From: Chloroflexota bacterium
GTDB taxonomy: Bacteria; Chloroflexota; Anaerolineae; Aggregatilineales; Phototrophicaceae
Direction of reading: 5' to 3'
DNA: 5,870 nucleotides
Assembly (NCBI GenBank): GCA_026706395.1
Contig: JAPOYU010000036.1
Location: 1 to 5,870, forward strand
Below the pieces are notes generated by a model. That model saw only the letters and a program-made list of their open reading frames with translations, did not search any database and was not told where the DNA came from. A program made the position numbers and the translations under genes. This document shows, piece by piece, positions 5,667 to 5,870 of the stretch; positions within the stretch are counted from its first letter, which is position 1; every line of letters begins with the position of its first letter.

Positions 5667-5692
5667 GTAGGGGCGAGACGGTGGCTCGCCCG
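5667..5692 (+). repeat. Dispersed hairpin repeat, copy 4
   Basis: GTAGGGGCGAGACG begins the copy. GGGCGAG (5671-5677) pairs perfectly with CTCGCCC (5685-5691) around a 7-nt loop. It lies 15 bp after the stop of the amidohydrolase remnant and about 30 bp before the next start codon. No T tract follows, so it is not a clear terminator. It has the same orientation as the other three copies. Confidence 0.65.
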
Positions 5693-5723
5693 CGCTTAGC
5701 AGAAACGAATCCAGGAAACCTCC

Positions 5724-5870
5724 ATGTCTCAGCTCACCCGCCGCCAGAAAGAACGTGAAATGCGCGCCGCCGGACGCCTGCCCGCTGGCCAATCGCTGAC
5801 CGAGAAATTCCCCGTTCTCACCTACGGACCGACGCCCAAGTTCAATCCCGCCACCTGGGACCTGCGCGTT
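5724..5870 (+). CDS. Sulfite-oxidase-like molybdopterin oxidoreductase, 3'-partial
   Basis: An open frame of 49 codons runs from ATG 5724 to the window edge. It is supported by AGGA (5713-5716) seven bases upstream of the ATG. The N-terminus is basic ([20 protein letters not shown]). It then reads [19 protein letters not shown] and ends NPATWDLRV at the window edge. This run closely follows the opening of the sulfite-oxidase-like family (oxidoreductase molybdopterin-binding domain), where the pattern is [32 protein letters not shown]. Such proteins hold a molybdenum cofactor and are mostly cytoplasmic, of unknown physiological substrate. No Tat signal is visible. The molybdenum-binding Cys should lie beyond the window. 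It reads away from the MFS gene and is not part of the ABC operon. The call rests on a short N-terminal pattern that I recognise well. Confidence 0.8.
   Translation, partial: MSQLTRRQKEREMRAAGRLPAGQSLTEKFPVLTYGPTPKFNPATWDLRV

Noticed and set aside
5364..5792. Minus-strand frame (142 codons) across the amidohydrolase remnant and the start of the next gene
   Set aside because: It covers two repeat copies and is antisense to the M20 remnant and to the ribosome-binding site and start of the sulfite-oxidase-like gene. No recognisable protein.

Overview
This is a GC-rich window with tightly packed bacterial genes. It looks most like a member of the Chloroflexota (Anaerolineae-like). That placement is an inference from the style of the proteins and from the short GTAGGGGCGA...TCGCCC hairpin repeats between genes. 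No ribosomal or other phylogenetic marker is present, so it is tentative.

Layout from left to right. (1) The 3' part of a Bax inhibitor-1/YccA-family membrane protein (to 655) ends in a terminator-like hairpin that is itself a copy of the dispersed repeat. (2) A 185-bp intergenic region holds a plausible sigma-70-type promoter with a perfect inverted repeat between its -35 and -10 boxes. It drives a three-gene carbohydrate ABC-importer cluster of the CUT1 type: a secreted family-1 solute-binding protein (841-2142), a MalF/UgpA-like permease (2253-3155) and a MalG/UgpE-like permease (3145-4035). The permease genes overlap by 11 bp. The binding-protein gene is separated from them by 110 bp containing two hairpins. 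No ATPase gene, regulator or sugar enzyme is present, so the ATPase is presumably encoded elsewhere and the substrate cannot be named. (3) A convergent 12-TM major facilitator transporter lies on the minus strand (5342-4122), with its own intrinsic terminator between it and the ABC genes. (4) A 381-bp stretch (5343-5723) has no intact gene. It holds the C-terminal ~60 codons of an M20-type Zn-dependent amidohydrolase (N-carbamoyl-amino-acid hydrolase/allantoate amidohydrolase family). This remnant sits between two same-direction copies of the dispersed repeat, and its left end is joined to a broken copy. (5) The first 49 codons of a sulfite-oxidase-like molybdopterin oxidoreductase begin at 5724 and run off the window.

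The ABC genes work together as one importer. The other genes have no evident functional link to it. I see no CRISPR array, RNA gene, insertion sequence, phage gene or obviously new system. The most notable points are the repeat family, which appears to act as a terminator at one copy and to mark a gene-truncation breakpoint at another, and the operator-like palindrome in the ABC promoter.
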